Part shown: piece by piece, positions 8,238-16,762 of the stretch
Layout: each line of letters begins with the position of its first letter
Position numbering within the stretch: the first letter of the stretch is position 1
Origin: Clostridia bacterium
GTDB lineage: Bacteria; Bacillota; Clostridia; Peptostreptococcales; Anaerovoracaceae
Direction: 5' to 3'
DNA: 64,000 bases
Assembly: GCA_902363595.1 (NCBI GenBank)
Contig: CABJAP010000002.1
Location: 354,912 to 418,911, forward strand
Translations under genes and position numbers: made by a program
Notes under the pieces: model-generated
Databases searched by the model: none
Seen by the model: the letters and a program-made list of their open reading frames with translations, nothing else
Told to the model about the DNA's origin: nothing

Positions 8238-8978
8238 ATGGATAAGCATTTGATTGCAGAAATGACCCTGGAAGAATTCGGACGGTTTATAAAAGAATCC
8301 GATACAGCGATTTTTCCGGTGGGAGCCACAGAAGCCTATGGGCATCACTTGCCGATGGGATCTGACTGGCTGGTGACTTATGAAGTGGCAAAGCGAGCAG
8401 CACAAAAGGCCGGCTGTTTTGTAGCTCCGCCGATTCCATACGGCTTTTCAGAGGATTTGATGTGCTACACGGGAACCCTCTCTGTATCCACCATGTCCAT
8501 CCTGGCCATGTATCGGGATGTGCTCGAAAGCCTTCATCGGCAGGGCATGAAAAAAGTCTTGTTTCTATGCGGACATGTGGGTAATCTGGGTGCCATCGAT
8601 CAAGCAGCGTCGGAGGCCATGCGGGATTACGGCATGGAATGCGCCCACATCGACTGGTGGCGCTTTATCTACCACATCAACGAGGAGCTGATGGACAGCA
8701 AGTTTCCGCTGGGCCATGCTGCGGAGGCAGGAACGTCCATCTTAAAATATCTGTTCCCCCAGTTGGTTAATGAGGAGAAAATGATCCGCAATGAGAAGGA
8801 GGAAAAAGAGGAAATCCCGGATTTGTATGTTTATGAGTACTTTGATAAGGAGACCGAGACCTCTGTTCTGGGAGATCCCTTTTGCGGAAGCGAAGAAAAA
8901 GGAAAAGTTATGATCGAAAATGCTGTCAATGTTATCAGCGGATTCATTGACCAGTGGCAAGCGGATGAGAGGAAATAA
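8238..8978 (+). CDS. Creatininase-family amidohydrolase
   Basis: A 246-residue cytoplasmic metal-dependent amidohydrolase. The N-terminal PVGATEAYGHHLPMGSD matches the family metal-binding block (Glu and His ligands, Asp at its end), GHVGNLGA matches the second block, and GHAAEAGTS supplies the expected late His/Glu. Members open creatinine, cyclic imides or formamides; the substrate is unknown. The start has AAGAAAGG nearby. It is followed after 12 bases by a sodium:solute symporter and lies in one run of genes with RraA-like and nitrilase-family proteins, pointing to use of an imported amide or nitrogen heterocycle. Confidence 0.88.
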   Translation: MDKHLIAEMTLEEFGRFIKESDTAIFPVGATEAYGHHLPMGSDWLVTYEVAKRAAQKAGCFVAPPIPYGFSEDLMCYTGTLSVSTMSILAMYRDVLESLHRQGMKKVLFLCGHVGNLGAIDQAASEAMRDYGMECAHIDWWRFIYHINEELMDSKFPLGHAAEAGTSILKYLFPQLVNEEKMIRNEKEEKEEIPDLYVYEYFDKETETSVLGDPFCGSEEKGKVMIENAVNVISGFIDQWQADERK

Positions 8979-8990
8979 AGGAGGAAAGCA

Positions 8991-10436
8991 ATGTTACACG
9001 TAAATGTCCCCTGGGCCGTTCCCGATACGGTGATCCTGATCGGATACTTTTTTCTAATGATTTTTATCGGGCTGCGATTTCGGAGCAAGGCCAGAAAAAG
9101 CATGAGCAGTTATTTCCTTTCGGGCCGGTCCCTGACTCTGCCTCTGGTCATCGGAACTATGATGACATCCTGGTATGACGGATATTCCGTGATTGGAGTG
9201 GCGGAATATGGGGCAACCATCGGTATTGCCGGAATGATCGTGTATGTTATCCCATGTACCCTCTCCCGGGTGCCTTTTGCTCTTTGGATCGCCCCTTTAG
9301 TGAGGGGAAAAATCCCTGAAGACGTGATGACAGTACCCGATCTGATGGAATTTTTATACGATCGGAAATCAAAGGTCCTTGGAACTGTGGCTGTTCTGGC
9401 GGGAGTTCTTTACAACGGCGTAAACTTTCTGGTCATTTCCCAGCTGCTGGAGATGATGTTCGATTTTCCAAGCTTTGTGGCAATCCTCATTTCCGGCTGC
9501 ATCGTCGGCATCTATGTGCTGGCATCCGGAATGTGGTCGGTAACCATGACCGATGTATTCCAGCTGGGATTTATCAGCTTTTCCGTAGGCGTAGGCGTAA
9601 TCGCGGTTATGAATATGGCAGGTGGATGGGATGCGATTTTCGGAACCTTGAATGGAAGTCAGCCGACCCTGTTCGAGCCCACCGGAGGGATGAACGGTGC
9701 CACAGCCCTTTCCTGGGCCCTCATTGGACTGAGCATTTATACCGAACCAATGATGTATCAGCGCTTTTCCGCATCGGATTCGGCAAAAACAGCCAAGCGC
9801 TCGTTCATGTTCTGCATTCCCATGTGGCTGGTATTCAGTACAGCAGTCATTATGATGGGCTTCTGCGCCAAGACCCTGTATCCGGATGCAGTTTTCTATG
9901 AGGCATTTTGGAATACGGTTATGGCTGCTCTTCCCACTGGTCTGCGTGGTTTGTTCGTTGCCGGCCTGATCGCGGCGGTCATGTCCACCCTCAGCAGTTA
10001 TATCCTGGTTCAAGCGGCAGCCTGCACCAAGGATTTGTATACGGGCATAACGGGAAAAGTTTTGTCGGACGCTCAAATGATCCGCTGGAACAATATTGCC
10101 ACCGTGGCAATCATTATATTCTCCATGCTCAGCACCCAGGCCTGGCTTTCCAGCATTATTGACGGTCTGTATTTTGTCACCGGTTTTCAGGTGGCAGGTC
10201 TGTTCATTCCCCTGGTTGTGGGCCTGTTTTATTCCAAACGAACTCCGGCAGCCGGCTGGGTCAGCACAGCCTTCGGATATGTATTCTGGCTGTTCTGGAA
10301 TTATGTGCTGGCAGAATCGACAGGCATACCTGCCAACAATATCACTTGGGTAGCAGCGTTCTTTGTATTCATGATTGTTGCCAAGTTTACCTATAAAGAC
10401 GGTCAAAACGATAATATGAAGAAATTGGAGGCGTAA
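8991..10436 (+). CDS. Sodium:solute symporter (SSS family)
   Basis: A 481-residue membrane protein with about 13 hydrophobic segments, the normal length for SSS transporters. Family hallmarks are present: early SSYFLSGRSLTLP, MMTSWYDGYSVIG, and the GLFVAGLIAAVMSTLSSYI block that lines the sodium site. It should import an organic solute with sodium. AAAGGAGG is 6 bases upstream of the ATG. The tight placement between the creatininase-family gene and a small two-helix membrane protein suggests it brings in the substrate of this catabolic operon. Confidence 0.92.
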   Translation: MLHVNVPWAVPDTVILIGYFFLMIFIGLRFRSKARKSMSSYFLSGRSLTLPLVIGTMMTSWYDGYSVIGVAEYGATIGIAGMIVYVIPCTLSRVPFALWIAPLVRGKIPEDVMTVPDLMEFLYDRKSKVLGTVAVLAGVLYNGVNFLVISQLLEMMFDFPSFVAILISGCIVGIYVLASGMWSVTMTDVFQLGFISFSVGVGVIAVMNMAGGWDAIFGTLNGSQPTLFEPTGGMNGATALSWALIGLSIYTEPMMYQRFSASDSAKTAKRSFMFCIPMWLVFSTAVIMMGFCAKTLYPDAVFYEAFWNTVMAALPTGLRGLFVAGLIAAVMSTLSSYILVQAAACTKDLYTGITGKVLSDAQMIRWNNIATVAIIIFSMLSTQAWLSSIIDGLYFVTGFQVAGLFIPLVVGLFYSKRTPAAGWVSTAFGYVFWLFWNYVLAESTGIPANNITWVAAFFVFMIVAKFTYKDGQNDNMKKLEA

Positions 10437-10439
10437 ACA

Positions 10440-10715
10440 ATGAAAAAAGAAACCTCAAGCAAATACGATGACGGCAAAGATACAGTTGTAACAGCGATTT
10501 CGCTGATCGTAATTCTGGTACAGTCCTTGATTATCATCTTTGGTTTCGTCTATCGGTGGGACTGGCTGGCATACGAATGCGCAGCAATGCTCATCATACC
10601 GGCGGCAATCGTTTTATGGTACGGCATCAAGGCCATTATCCATGCGGATCAAATGATGACTGCCAGCATAAAAGAGGCAGAGAAAGCGGGGGCCAATGGC
10701 AAAACTAAGAATTAA
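10440..10715 (+). CDS. Small two-helix membrane protein, likely symporter partner
   Basis: A 91-residue protein with two hydrophobic helices (about residues 17-38 and 46-67) and charged termini. It starts 3 bases after the symporter stop, with GGAGG inside the symporter end, and its own end overlaps the next gene by 20 bases. The arrangement resembles the small subunits that accompany SSS carriers such as PanF/YhdT or ActP/YjcH; sequence identity to those families is not claimed. The tight coupling to the symporter is the main evidence of function. Confidence 0.75.
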   Translation: MKKETSSKYDDGKDTVVTAISLIVILVQSLIIIFGFVYRWDWLAYECAAMLIIPAAIVLWYGIKAIIHADQMMTASIKEAEKAGANGKTKN

Positions 10716-11406
10716 TCAAAGAAAGCCTGTCAATACAGGAAGGTATAAAGCGAAGCTGGAACAAGTGAGCATCGCAGCCATCGGCCATTATTCGGAATTC
10801 GGCTTTATGAATCCGCGGATACGCTGCATGAATCCCAATACAGGAAACGTGTTTGGTCCGGCGGTTACCGTACGCATACCGGCGCAGGAATCAAAGGCGC
10901 TGCATGTGGCTGTAAGCATGGCCCATGAAGGAGATGTTCTTGTGATCGACCGCTGCGGTGATGTTTCACACGCTTGTGTGGGCGAAATGGTCGCCCTTTG
11001 CGCCAGCGTGCGCAAACTGGCAGCGATCGTCGTAGATGGGCCGATGACAGACTATGAAGAAATCATGGAAATCGGTATCCCCATCTTTGCTGCTGGGACC
11101 AGTCCTTTAACGACCAAGTTCATCGAGGATTCCGGGGAAATTAATTTTGACATTTCCTGCGGAGGGGTCCCGGTCCATCCGGGCGACCTGATCCTGGCGG
11201 ATCAAAACGGAGTCCTGGTACTGAGGGAATTCGAAGCAGAGGAGCTGATTAATACAGCCATAGCCGATCAGGATACGGAAGCGGAGGAACGGGAAGAAGT
11301 GTTACAGGGAAAGACCCTGCAGCAGCTCTATGTTCCCGATTATCCATTAGAAAGAGAACCATTTGCCGCAACGTTTGCTTCCGATTTGATAAAGGAGGAA
11401 TCATGA
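10696..11406 (+). CDS. RraA-like / 4-hydroxy-4-methyl-2-oxoglutarate aldolase family protein
   Basis: A 236-residue protein with the RraA fold signatures: GPAVTVRIPAQ, DVLVIDRCGD, GEMVALCA and the conserved VVDGPMTDYEEI block whose Arg/Asp pair binds metal and substrate in aldolase members. The family includes class II pyruvate aldolases, oxaloacetate decarboxylases and the RNase E inhibitor RraA; RNase E regulation is unlikely here. In this operon an aldolase or decarboxylase acting on a keto acid from ring or amide opening is the better guess. It overlaps both neighbours (20 bases upstream, ATGA downstream). Confidence 0.85.
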   Translation: MAKLRINQRKPVNTGRYKAKLEQVSIAAIGHYSEFGFMNPRIRCMNPNTGNVFGPAVTVRIPAQESKALHVAVSMAHEGDVLVIDRCGDVSHACVGEMVALCASVRKLAAIVVDGPMTDYEEIMEIGIPIFAAGTSPLTTKFIEDSGEINFDISCGGVPVHPGDLILADQNGVLVLREFEAEELINTAIADQDTEAEEREEVLQGKTLQQLYVPDYPLEREPFAATFASDLIKEES

Positions 11407-12224
11407 CAAAAAAATTAAGCTTTGTAGGGATTCAAACTACGCCCACAAAGGATAAGGATAAAAATTTCAAACAGGCGCTGGACTTGATGGATGAGGCGCT
11501 GAAAGCCTATAAAACCGTGGATATGGTCGTACTTCCGGAATATTTCTATTATGCGCCGGATCTGGACGAAACCCCTTTGATCAAGGAATATCCCCAGGAA
11601 ATCATCGACGAATTTTCCATGCGGGCCAAGCTGTTCAATACCTATATCATCGGCGGGACCGTGGCCCACAAACAGCAAGACGGAAACATCTATAACACGG
11701 CCCTGCTGTTCGACCGCAGCGGAGAAATCGTCGGCAGATATGACAAAATTCATCTGTTCGATGCCTTGAACGCCATGGGCGGAGAGCAGGAATCGGACCA
11801 GATCACAGCAGGAAACAAGCTGTTCACCTATGATGCGGATTTTGGAAAGATGGGAATTTCCATCTGCTACGATATTCGCTTTCCGGAGGCGGCAAGGACC
11901 ATGGCGCTGCAAGGCGTTCAATACTTATTTATCCCATCGGCCTTCTATTCTCCCAGGAGCGACCACTGGCAGAATATCCTCACTGCCACAGCGCTGCACA
12001 ACTCCATGTATGTGGTAGGGGTTAACCTCTTTGGAAAGCTCAACGAAGACAATATTTTCTGCGGGCGCAGCCTCATTTGCGATCCATGGGGCGTCCCCGA
12101 GGCCATCGCTGCGGATAAGGCCGGTTACATACAAGCATATGTGGATCCGGATTATCCCAAGAAAATTGGGGATGCAGTGGGTACCTTTCATAACAGAGTA
12201 CCGGAAGTTTACAAGATAAAGTGA
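11403..12224 (+). CDS. Carbon-nitrogen hydrolase (nitrilase superfamily amidase)
   Basis: A 273-residue protein with the complete catalytic triad: Glu46 in VVLPEYF, Lys115 in YDKIHLFD and Cys155 in GISICYDIRFPE. The pattern is closest to the omega-amidase / beta-ureidopropionase side of the superfamily, enzymes that hydrolyse amides or carbamoyl groups and release ammonia. It starts in an ATGA overlap with the RraA-like gene. With the creatininase-family enzyme it gives two successive C-N hydrolyses in one operon. The exact substrate is unknown. Confidence 0.9.
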   Translation: MTKKLSFVGIQTTPTKDKDKNFKQALDLMDEALKAYKTVDMVVLPEYFYYAPDLDETPLIKEYPQEIIDEFSMRAKLFNTYIIGGTVAHKQQDGNIYNTALLFDRSGEIVGRYDKIHLFDALNAMGGEQESDQITAGNKLFTYDADFGKMGISICYDIRFPEAARTMALQGVQYLFIPSAFYSPRSDHWQNILTATALHNSMYVVGVNLFGKLNEDNIFCGRSLICDPWGVPEAIAADKAGYIQAYVDPDYPKKIGDAVGTFHNRVPEVYKIK

Positions 12225-12240
12225 GGTGTAGAAAAAGAAA

Positions 12241-13464
12241 ATGGAACCAGATGCACAAGGTCAAAAGCAGGCGGTTTTACAAGGAAACGAGGCCTGCGCC
12301 AAAGGGGCGATCTATGCGGGATGCCGGTTCTTTGCCGGTTATCCCATCACTCCTTCCACAGAGATCATTGAAATGCTTTCCGCAGAAATGCAGAAAAACA
12401 ACGGCGCGTTCATTCAGATGGAAGATGAGATCGGATCGGCATGCGCGGTCATCGGTGCCAGGTGGGGCGGGAAGAAGGCGATGACTGCCACATCGGGACC
12501 AGGATACACGTTGATGCAGGAAGCCATTGGCTTTGCTGCGGTTACGGAAACGCCGGCAGTCATCGTCAATGTACAGAGGGGAGGGCCGTCCACCGGACAG
12601 CCCACCCTGTCCTCCCAACAGGATATCTACCAGGCCCGCTATGGAAGCCATGGAGATTACGGCATCATCGTACTGTCGCCTTCCTCGGTTCAGGAAATGT
12701 ACGATTTTACCATCAAAGCCTTTGAACTATCGGAAAGGTATCGCAGCCCGGTCATTCTTCTGTCCGATGAAGTGGTGGGACATATGCGAGAAAAGATTAC
12801 CATATACAGTGGTACGAAAAAAAAGAATGAGGCCGGGCCCGGATTTGCCCATTCCCCCCAAGAGGATTTTTTTCAAGGGAGCAGCTCTCTGGTGGAAGGG
12901 CAGCTTCACGATGAAAAAGGTCGGCGAATCGGACACATGGCCGACCGCAGCGGGCATTTCATAGAGCAGATCAACCGCAAGATAGAAGACCATCGCACCC
13001 AGCTGGCTGATCTGGATACTTTTTGCATGGAGGATGCGGATATCGCGATCATTGCCTATGGTTCCGTTGCACGTCCGGCCATGAATGCGATCAAATTGGC
13101 AAGAGGTATTAAGGATCACCGCCTTAGGGCGAAACTGAACATGTTCCGCGATTTTTTCAAAAAAGGCGCTCCGGCCGTGATCCATACGGATTACAGCCAT
13201 CTGAAAGTGGGCCTGATTAAGATTAATACGGTATGGCCTTTCCCCCAAGAAGCGCTCAAGAAAGCGGCCCGAGATATCTCTCTTGCCATTGTCCCAGAAA
13301 TGAATGTGGGAAAGTATGTGCGGGAGATTGAGCGGGCGCTGGATGGAATAAAGGTGATTTCAATGCCCAAATGCGGCGGAGATATCCATACGCCAAAGGA
13401 ATTGTTGGATGAGATTTTGGAGGAGGTGGGAAAAGATGAATCGGCTCTATCAGAAATATATTAA
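12241..13464 (+). CDS. 2-oxoacid:ferredoxin oxidoreductase alpha subunit
   Basis: A 407-residue subunit of a thiamine-diphosphate-dependent, ferredoxin-linked 2-oxoacid oxidoreductase. The N-terminal GNEACAKGAIYAGC-RFFAGYPITPSTE block is the standard start of the KorA/VorB alpha domain, followed by MEDEIGSACAVIGA and TSGPGYTLM. These complexes convert a 2-oxoacid and CoA to acyl-CoA, CO2 and reduced ferredoxin. The GAGGTG ribosome-binding site overlaps the previous stop. The next three genes supply beta, ferredoxin and gamma subunits; the order alpha-beta-delta-gamma is intact. Whether the substrate is 2-oxoglutarate, a branched-chain or another oxoacid cannot be told. Confidence 0.92.
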   Translation: MEPDAQGQKQAVLQGNEACAKGAIYAGCRFFAGYPITPSTEIIEMLSAEMQKNNGAFIQMEDEIGSACAVIGARWGGKKAMTATSGPGYTLMQEAIGFAAVTETPAVIVNVQRGGPSTGQPTLSSQQDIYQARYGSHGDYGIIVLSPSSVQEMYDFTIKAFELSERYRSPVILLSDEVVGHMREKITIYSGTKKKNEAGPGFAHSPQEDFFQGSSSLVEGQLHDEKGRRIGHMADRSGHFIEQINRKIEDHRTQLADLDTFCMEDADIAIIAYGSVARPAMNAIKLARGIKDHRLRAKLNMFRDFFKKGAPAVIHTDYSHLKVGLIKINTVWPFPQEALKKAARDISLAIVPEMNVGKYVREIERALDGIKVISMPKCGGDIHTPKELLDEILEEVGKDESALSEIY

Positions 13465-14248
13465 GACCGACTTGCTGCCCACACTTTTCTGTCCCGGGTG
13501 CGGCAACGGCATCATCCAGTATGCGGCCATAGGAGCGATCGACAGCCTGGGTATCAAGGAGGACACGGCCTGCGTGAGCGGAATCGGATGTTCCTCCTGG
13601 ATCCCCTGCTATTACAAGATGGATGTGATGCATACCATGCACGGGAGAGCCTTGGCCTTTGCCCAGGGGCTGAAGCTGGCCCAGCCGGATAAAAACATTG
13701 TCGTCTTTACCGGAGACGGCGATTGTCTTGCAATCGGCGGCAATCATCTCCTTCACGCCTGCGCGCGAAATATTGATCTGACGGTCATCATGGCCAATAA
13801 CTACATATACGGTATGACAGGAGGGCAGAAATCTCCTTCCACCCCCAAGGGAGCTGTAACCAAAACTTCTCCTTTCGGCAGCATCGATGAGCCGATCGAC
13901 GGATGCAAGCTGGCCGCTTCTATGGGCGCAACTTACGTTGCCAGATGGACGACGGCCCACCCTGTTCAGCTGGAAAAGTCCATTGCTCAAGGCATCTCTC
14001 ACAAAGGGTTTTCCTTTATCGAGGTGCTATGCCAGTGTCCTGTTCAAGCCGGAAAAACCGTTTACGGCCAGAAGGATCCTGCCAAGATTTTGAAGATGTA
14101 CAAAGAAAATACCTATCAATATCAAAAAGGCATGGATATTCCTGAAGGCAAAACCAGAATCGGCGTGCTGAAGCATGAACGGGAAGCAGCGGAATATCTG
14201 GAAAAGGTCAGAGAAAAGCTGCTGGCCCGGGACGTAATCAAGGGGTGA
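13436..14248 (+). CDS. 2-oxoacid:ferredoxin oxidoreductase beta subunit (TPP-binding)
   Basis: A 270-residue beta subunit. The N-terminal LFCPGCGNG is typical of the KorB cysteine motif, and GDGDCLAIGGNH followed by NNYIYGMTGGQ is the thiamine-diphosphate/Mg binding loop. ATG 13436 is chosen because AGGAGG lies 9 bases upstream; a longer frame start at 13409 has no such site. The gene overlaps the alpha subunit by 29 bases, consistent with coupled translation of a stoichiometric complex. Confidence 0.93.
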   Translation: MNRLYQKYIKTDLLPTLFCPGCGNGIIQYAAIGAIDSLGIKEDTACVSGIGCSSWIPCYYKMDVMHTMHGRALAFAQGLKLAQPDKNIVVFTGDGDCLAIGGNHLLHACARNIDLTVIMANNYIYGMTGGQKSPSTPKGAVTKTSPFGSIDEPIDGCKLAASMGATYVARWTTAHPVQLEKSIAQGISHKGFSFIEVLCQCPVQAGKTVYGQKDPAKILKMYKENTYQYQKGMDIPEGKTRIGVLKHEREAAEYLEKVREKLLARDVIKG

Positions 14249-14255
14249 GAAGAGC

Positions 14256-14465
14256 ATGAAAATAACCATCGATAAGAACTGCTGCAAGGGCTGCGGCATT
14301 TGCCTGGCAATATGCCCCAAAGGAATTTTTATCAAAAGTAAAAAAAGAAATAACTATGGAACCAATATGCCGGAGGCATCGAAAGAACAAACTTGTGTCT
14401 TTTGCAGGATGTGCGAACGTCAATGCCCGGACGGAGCCATCGATGTAAAAAAGGAGGAGAATTAA
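14256..14465 (+). CDS. Ferredoxin-type delta subunit, two [4Fe-4S] clusters
   Basis: A 69-residue protein with two C-x2-C-x2-C-x3-C motifs: Cys10, 13, 16, 20 and Cys47, 50, 53, 57. It is the electron-accepting subunit of the neighbouring 2-oxoacid oxidoreductase. A lysine-rich linker separates the clusters. It starts 7 bases after the beta gene with GGGGTGAGAAG as ribosome-binding site. Confidence 0.93.
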   Translation: MKITIDKNCCKGCGICLAICPKGIFIKSKKRNNYGTNMPEASKEQTCVFCRMCERQCPDGAIDVKKEEN

Positions 14466-14466
14466 A

Positions 14467-15024
14467 ATGAAATTAAATGTAAGATTTGCCGGAGCAGGGG
14501 GACAGGGGGTGATCCTCTCTTCCGTGCTGCTGGCAAAGGCTTACGGGCTGGGTGAAGATTATAATGTTTCACAGACGCAAAGCTATGGACCCGAAGCCAG
14601 GGGCGGAGCCTGCAAAGCGGAAGTGGTGGTTTCCAACGAGGACATCGACTATATGAAAGTAGATGATGCAGATGTTTTTATTGCTTACAATCAGGTGGGA
14701 TATGATAAATATAAAAATACGATAAAAAAGGGAGCTAAGGTTCTGGTCAACAGCACTCTGGTTGAAAACAGCCAGGCGGATCACTACCAAGTCCCTGCCA
14801 CGGAAATCGCTGAAAGCATGGGAAAGCCCTTTGTGGTCAATATGGTTATGCTGGGAGCTCTGACAAAAATGCTGCCTCGGCTCCATTATCCGGCGGTGCT
14901 TCAGGAGATCCTTAAAAACTTTCCGGAAAGCATGCATGAGGTGAACCGGCAGGCCTTCCAAAAAGGATATCAATATTTGGAGGAGCGGATGAAAGAAGAA
15001 TCTGCCCCGATTGACCACCAATAA
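14467..15024 (+). CDS. 2-oxoacid:ferredoxin oxidoreductase gamma subunit
   Basis: A 185-residue protein opening with VRFAGAGGQGVILSSVLLA, the hallmark of the KorC/VorC gamma domain, then SYGPEARGGACKAEVV. This domain binds CoA and helps assemble the complex. It follows the ferredoxin subunit by one base and has AAGGAGG upstream. It is the last gene of the oxidoreductase set; no clear intrinsic terminator follows, and a new promoter precedes the next gene. Confidence 0.92.
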   Translation: MKLNVRFAGAGGQGVILSSVLLAKAYGLGEDYNVSQTQSYGPEARGGACKAEVVVSNEDIDYMKVDDADVFIAYNQVGYDKYKNTIKKGAKVLVNSTLVENSQADHYQVPATEIAESMGKPFVVNMVMLGALTKMLPRLHYPAVLQEILKNFPESMHEVNRQAFQKGYQYLEERMKEESAPIDHQ

Positions 15025-15071
15025 AATAAACCCGACGTTTCACCATACAAAACCCCGCAGGAATCCCGTCC

Positions 15072-15101
15072 TTGCCAACTGCCAAAGGCTTGTGCTAATA
15101 T
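15072..15101 (+). promoter_or_regulatory. Promoter of the glycerol-dehydrogenase-like gene
   Basis: TTGCCA (15072-15077), 18-base spacer with an extended TG at 15093-15094, and TAATAT (15096-15101). An AGGAGGT follows 8 bases before the ATG at 15149. Confidence 0.6.
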
Positions 15102-15148
15102 GAAGAGGTCAAACGAATACTGTATACACAACAAGGAGGTATAAAATC

Positions 15149-16240
15149 ATGGCAAAGATTATCGGAAGCCCGAGCAGGTATGTTCAGGGCAAGGGAGAGA
15201 TGAAGAACTTATGCGGTCATGCGGCTAATTTTGGGAAGAAGCTGTTCGTCCTGACCAGCGTGTCGGGGAGAAAGAGAGTGGAGCCGGCGATTGCAGAAGG
15301 GCAGGGGGATGCACAGATTGTTTATGAAGTATTCAACGGTGAGTGCTGCAAGACGGAGATCAACCGGGTCATGGAGGCCTGTAAGGGAGCGGGCTGCGAT
15401 GTGATCGTAGGCATCGGCGGCGGCAAGATTCACGATACGGCCAAGGCAGCGGCTCACTATTTGGGTCTGCCGGTAGTCATCGTGCCCACCATTGCTTCCA
15501 CCGATGCTCCCTGCAGCGCTCTGTCCGTCATATACACGGACGATGGAGTATTCGAAGAATATCTCTTCCTGCCGGCCAGCCCCAACATGGTGTTGGTGGA
15601 CACGGATGTGGTGAGCAAGGCTCCTGAACGCCTGTTAATCGCAGGAATGGGCGATGCGCTGGCCACCTATTTTGAAGCCAGGGCCTGTCAGAGATCCGAC
15701 GCGGCAAACTGCGTAGGCGGAAAAATCACGATGGCAGCGATGGCGCTGGCCCGCTTATGCTACGATACGCTGCTCACAGACGGTATCAACGCAATGCTGG
15801 CAGTAAAAGAAAACATTTGTACAAAGGCAGTGGAAAACATCATCGAGGCCAATACCTATCTGTCCGGCATCGGTTTTGAAAGTGGCGGCCTTGCCGGCGC
15901 CCATGCGATCCATAACGGGCTGACAGCTATTGAGGAAACCCATGAGCTTTACCACGGCGAAAAAGTAGCCTTCGGCACGCTTGTCCAGCTTGTTCTAGAG
16001 CATGCTCCAGAAGATGAGCTGGATGAAGTGATTGACTTCTGCCTGGAAACAGGGCTTCCGGTTACCCTGGAGGATCTGGGAATCAAGGAAGTAAAGCCGG
16101 AGCAGATTATGGAAGTGGCCCAGCTGGCCGCAGCGGAAAACGACACCCTTGGAAATATGCCTTTTGAGGTGACGCCGGAGGATGTGTATGCGGCAATTAT
16201 GGGGGCGGATGCTCTGGGCAGATATTATAAGGGGATTTAA
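15149..16240 (+). CDS. gldA: Iron-containing alcohol dehydrogenase family, glycerol dehydrogenase-like
   Basis: A 363-residue protein of normal GldA length. It has the NAD-binding GIGGGKIHDTAKA, the VPTIASTDAPCSALSVIY segment typical of glycerol dehydrogenases, the metal-binding Asp in MGDALATYFEA, and metal-binding histidines in AHAIHNGLT and YHGEKVAFG. GldA reversibly oxidises glycerol to dihydroxyacetone with NAD; related enzymes reduce other small ketones. Its own promoter and the following DUF3830 gene suggest a separate two-gene unit next to the catabolic block. The physiological substrate is not certain. Confidence 0.85.
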   Translation: MAKIIGSPSRYVQGKGEMKNLCGHAANFGKKLFVLTSVSGRKRVEPAIAEGQGDAQIVYEVFNGECCKTEINRVMEACKGAGCDVIVGIGGGKIHDTAKAAAHYLGLPVVIVPTIASTDAPCSALSVIYTDDGVFEEYLFLPASPNMVLVDTDVVSKAPERLLIAGMGDALATYFEARACQRSDAANCVGGKITMAAMALARLCYDTLLTDGINAMLAVKENICTKAVENIIEANTYLSGIGFESGGLAGAHAIHNGLTAIEETHELYHGEKVAFGTLVQLVLEHAPEDELDEVIDFCLETGLPVTLEDLGIKEVKPEQIMEVAQLAAAENDTLGNMPFEVTPEDVYAAIMGADALGRYYKGI

Positions 16241-16261
16241 GAAATCCAGAGGAGGCATGCG

Positions 16262-16675
16262 ATGAAATATGTAGAAATTAAAGCCGGATCATTTACATTC
16301 AAAGGCAGGCTGCTCACGGATGAAGCGCCTGAAACCTGCCGTGTCTTTGAGGAAATGCTGCCCTTAAAAAGCCAGTTTATCCATGTTCGCTGGAGCGGAG
16401 AAGGCATTTGGATCCCTTATGGAGATCAGCGGACAGGCCTTTCTTATGAAAACCATACTTCCCATCCGGCCAAGGGGGAAATGCTGCTTTACCCGGGCGG
16501 CATCAGTGAAATGGAACTGATCATGGCCTATGGCAGATGCTGCTTTGCCAGCCAGCACGGCCAGCTGTCCGGAAATCATTTTCTGACCATCACAGAAGGC
16601 CTCGAAGACCTTGAAGCTTTTGGAAAAAAAGTCTTGTGGGAAGGTGCTCAAGATATTGAAATCAAGCTGATCTAA
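16262..16675 (+). CDS. DUF3830 (cyclophilin-like fold) protein
   Basis: A 137-residue soluble protein. The pattern AGSFTFKGRLLTDEAPETC near the N-terminus, SGEGIWIPYGD, and the YPGGISEMELIMAYG block match DUF3830, a cyclophilin-like barrel family of unknown biochemical role often found near amidase and hydantoinase-type catabolic genes. It starts 21 bases after gldA with GAGGAGGCATGCG upstream. It closes this transcription unit, followed by a strong bidirectional terminator. Confidence 0.8.
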   Translation: MKYVEIKAGSFTFKGRLLTDEAPETCRVFEEMLPLKSQFIHVRWSGEGIWIPYGDQRTGLSYENHTSHPAKGEMLLYPGGISEMELIMAYGRCCFASQHGQLSGNHFLTITEGLEDLEAFGKKVLWEGAQDIEIKLI

Positions 16676-16684
16676 GAAAAGAAT

Positions 16685-16737
16685 AAAAGACGCGTTTTCA
16701 GGGCTGCAGCACAGCCTTGGAGGTGCGTCTTTTATTG
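16685..16737. terminator. Bidirectional intrinsic terminator between DUF3830 gene and cstA
   Basis: AAAGACGC pairs with GCGTCTTT around an inner GGCTG-CAGC-type hairpin. A-runs on the left and T-runs on the right allow termination from both convergent genes. Confidence 0.8.
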
Positions 16738-16762
16738 TAAAAGCTGAGGGTAAATCTTGCTT

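Noticed and set aside
9369..10406. 345-codon minus-strand ORF opposite the sodium symporter
   Set aside because: A shadow frame of a GC-biased gene, rich in His, Gln and Gly, with no ribosome-binding site.
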